From Saccharopolyspora soli (GTDB lineage: Bacteria > Actinomycetota > Actinomycetes > Mycobacteriales > Pseudonocardiaceae): a DNA stretch of 64,000 nt. The DNA lies in the NCBI RefSeq assembly GCF_022678645.1, contig NZ_JALBWV010000045.1, positions 1 through 64,000 of the forward strand, written 5' to 3'. The translations under genes were made by a program, and so were the position numbers. The notes under the pieces were generated by a model that did no database searches, was not told where the DNA came from, and was given only the letters and a program-made list of their open reading frames with translations. Positions 62,171 through 64,000 of this stretch are shown in pieces; positions within the stretch are counted from its first letter, which is position 1; the number at the start of each line of letters is the position of its first letter.

Positions 62171-62676
62171 TGCGCACCCGTGTTACCGCATTCCTCGCAG
62201 AGCAGTTGGACCGAGCCAGGCGGTTCGCGGACGCTGACGGTTGGAAGCTGCTCGACCTGGTCGACAACACGCCAGAGCGGAACTGCGCGGGCATCCCGGT
62301 CGATTTGTTCTTCCCGTCGCTGGACGAGTTCGGCGACAAGGCGCAGAAGCTGCGTCACCGGGAGAAGATCGCGCAGAAGTGCGAGGGCTGCCCGGTTGCC
62401 GATGAGTGCCTGGCTGGTGCGCTTCTGCGTGGTGAGCGCTATGGCGGTTGGGGCGGCGTTGCCCAGCCCGACTTCCAGGAGCTCGGGCGGATCTGGCGAC
62501 GGGAAAACCCGGCTCACGTCGCGGATCCGAGCGTCGACCGCTCTGGCTGCACCGCCAAGCGGCACGGAGACCGCAGTGCCTATGTCGGCGGCTGCCGCTG
62601 TGAAGACGCGCGCGAGGCAGATCGACGCTACAAGGCCGCGTTGGCCAACGGGCGGGCTCGGTCGGGGGTGGCGTGA
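62170..62676 (+). CDS. WhiB-family iron-sulfur regulator
   Basis: A 168-residue WhiB-like protein with four cluster cysteines (Cys39, 71, 74 and 80; CEGCPVADEC) and the GGWGGVAQPD turn. A C-terminal Cys/His extension (SGCTAKRHGDRSAYVGGCRC) is unusual. Phage WhiB proteins can override host WhiB regulators; that role here is inferred. ATG at 62170 fits GGAGG better than the GTG before it. Confidence 0.88.
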   Translation: MRTRVTAFLAEQLDRARRFADADGWKLLDLVDNTPERNCAGIPVDLFFPSLDEFGDKAQKLRHREKIAQKCEGCPVADECLAGALLRGERYGGWGGVAQPDFQELGRIWRRENPAHVADPSVDRSGCTAKRHGDRSAYVGGCRCEDAREADRRYKAALANGRARSGVA

Positions 62677-63425
62677 TGACCTGGCACGAGCGCGCGATGG
62701 TCGGCTTCGACCTCGAAACCACCGGCGTCGACGTGGAAACCGACCGGATTGTGACTGCTTCGGTTGTCTGGATCGACGTGCAAAGCCGCACTGTCGACGG
62801 CTTGCGGTGGCTGGCGGATACGGGCGTGCCGATTCCAGCGGCTGCTACGGCTGTGCACGGCATCTCCACGGAGTACGCGGTCGAGCACGGCAAGCCTGCG
62901 GGCGACGTGGCTAAGGCCGTCTTCGAGGAGCTCTCGTCGGCCTGGCGTAATGGGATTCCGGTCGTGGTGTTCAACGCGCCGTACGACCTGACTCTGCTCG
63001 ACCGCGAACTGCGCCGCCACCACGGTTACGGAATCGAGTCGGTTGGGCCGGTGGTCGACCCGTTGGTGATCGATCGCGCCGTCGACCGCTACCGCAGGGG
63101 TTCGCGCAAGCTCGCCGATGTCTGCAGGCACTACGGCCTGAATCTCACCGATGACGTCGCGCACACCAGCGACGGTGACGCGCTGGCTGCAGCGCGACTC
63201 GCATGGTGCCTGGCCAATCGGTACCCCGCGGAAGTCGCTCGCGTCGACCTGTACCAGCTCCGGGAACTCCAGCGGCAGTCGTTCGCCACCTGGGCTGCTC
63301 AGTTCGAGGCATATCTGCGCGAGCGCAAAGCCGCGCAGGGCTCCACGCCCGAGGAAATCGAAGCGGTGGCCGTCGACCGCGATTGGCCGCTTCGCCGGTA
63401 CACGAACGCCAAGGAGGTGGCCTGA
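62673..63425 (+). CDS. DnaQ-like 3'-5' exonuclease
   Basis: A 250-residue DEDD-family exonuclease: VGFDLETTGVDV (DxE), FNAPYDLTLLDRE (second Asp) and HTSDGDALAAARL (HxxxxD). It probably acts in repair or replication of the mobile element. Coupled to WhiB by overlap. Confidence 0.9.
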   Translation: MMTWHERAMVGFDLETTGVDVETDRIVTASVVWIDVQSRTVDGLRWLADTGVPIPAAATAVHGISTEYAVEHGKPAGDVAKAVFEELSSAWRNGIPVVVFNAPYDLTLLDRELRRHHGYGIESVGPVVDPLVIDRAVDRYRRGSRKLADVCRHYGLNLTDDVAHTSDGDALAAARLAWCLANRYPAEVARVDLYQLRELQRQSFATWAAQFEAYLRERKAAQGSTPEEIEAVAVDRDWPLRRYTNAKEVA

Positions 63426-63820
63426 TGTCCGCAGTCGCCTTGGTCGAGCTGTCGGATGGGCGGCGGGAGTTCGGACGAATCGAAGACGGGTTGCCGACCT
63501 TTTCGTTCCGGAATGCCCCGGCCGGACTGGCCACCGTGCGGCAGTTGCGCGCGATGGGGCTGCGGCCCAACGGGCAAGATCCGGTCGCGCAAGTCAAGTG
63601 GTGGCGCAAGGGCTGCGGTGTGCAATAGGCAGCCCTGTACCTGATCGAGCGAGCCGCGCCGAAGCGCACCGCGACACCGCGCCAGCACGACGCCATCGAA
63701 CGTGCTCTAGCCGCGCGGCGGCGCTGCTCGCGGTGCGGCCCCGTCGACCACTACGTCCGCACACCCCTGCGGTTGTGCGCGGCCTGCTTTCTCCGCGACG
63801 ACACAGAGGAGGTCGCGTGA
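63425..63820 (+). pseudogene. RRQRL-type zinc-binding protein with in-frame amber
   Basis: The first part (67 residues) has RQLRAMGLRPNGQDPVAQVK, of the RRQRL-motif zinc-binding proteins common in actinobacterial integrative elements. It stops at TAG 63626-63628, but the same frame continues AALYLIERAAPKR...RRRCSRCG...CAACFLRDD, which is the expected zinc-binding second half, to TGA at 63818. So the gene is either inactivated by one nonsense codon or read through. Confidence 0.7.
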
Positions 63821-64000
63821 TGCCGACTCTCGCTGAGATCACCACCGAGACCGGAGCCTGGTTGGTCAAGCGCAACCTGGCCGAATTGCCCGAGATCGTC
63901 ATGGTTCGAATCTCGGATAGCTATGCCGAGACAGTCGAGCTTCAACTCGCACCGTTTGACCACCTGGCCGGACTCGCGGCGTGGGCAGAGCATCTCGTTG
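63820..64000 (+). CDS. Hypothetical protein, partial at window end
   Basis: An ATG overlapping the stop at 63820 opens a frame (PTLAEITTETGAWLVKRNLA) that runs past the window edge. Too little is visible for a family. Confidence 0.55.
   Translation, partial: MPTLAEITTETGAWLVKRNLAELPEIVMVRISDSYAETVELQLAPFDHLAGLAAWAEHLV

Larger units (their letters stand above)
59493..64000 (+). mobile_element. Second early-type mobile module (partial)
   Basis: XRE repressor, operator, excisionase-like gene, replication-like gene, WhiB, DnaQ-like exonuclease and RRQRL-type gene duplicate functions already present in the prophage. No integrase is seen; it may lie to the right. This suggests a second phage, an actinobacterial integrative element, or a composite. 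Confidence 0.6.

Overview
The window is high-GC actinobacterial DNA. Dense GTG/TTG starts, a FAS-II operon headed by a PucR-type regulator, DUF3145, DUF3052 and DUF3263 proteins, a homodimeric pyruvate dehydrogenase E1 and an FMN riboswitch on a PnuC-like transporter all point to an actinomycete. The gene set and the style of the terminator hairpins fit Pseudonocardiaceae (for example Saccharopolyspora-like); the genus is an inference.

1-20.5 kb is chromosomal core: an F420-type oxidoreductase, an ECF sigma factor with a coupled membrane partner, several membrane proteins, the fatty-acid operon (minus strand: fasR-like, fabD, fabH, acpP, fabF, accD), a TM-helix channel-like protein, a stand-alone phage-type amidase (13992-14876), a riboflavin-transporter gene under an FMN riboswitch, aceE, DUF3052 and a peroxiredoxin. 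It ends at a tRNA-Val(TAC) gene.

20.6-53.3 kb is a siphovirus-type prophage next to that tRNA. In order it has integrase, cI-like repressor and divergent cro-like gene, then one long translationally coupled early operon (RecB-like nuclease with ERF annealing protein, HNH, C5 methyltransferase, replication protein, SSB, RusA), a cargo block with two convergent HEPN-like genes (33.7-35.1 kb), and an HK97-type late region (HNH, terminases, portal, protease, capsid, connectors, tail tube, tail chaperones, tape measure, baseplate, fibre, amidase endolysin, holin).

53.5-59.3 kb is accessory: an isochorismatase-family hydrolase followed by a truncated second holin copy, a candidate structured RNA, an unknown gene, and a compact minus-strand operon (57931-55755) of a radical SAM/SPASM enzyme, a previously uncalled 52-residue peptide and an APH-like kinase. 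I read this operon as a ribosomally synthesised, post-translationally modified peptide (RiPP) cluster, and it is the best candidate for an undescribed system. An extreme G/C homopolymer block lies about 125 bp upstream.

59.5-64 kb is a second early-type mobile module (XRE repressor, palindromic operator, excisionase-like HTH, HTH replication-like protein, WhiB, DnaQ-like exonuclease, an RRQRL-type zinc protein broken by an amber codon). It runs off the right edge. I found no copy of the tRNA 3' end to the right of the prophage, so the right attachment site is unresolved and the region may be composite.
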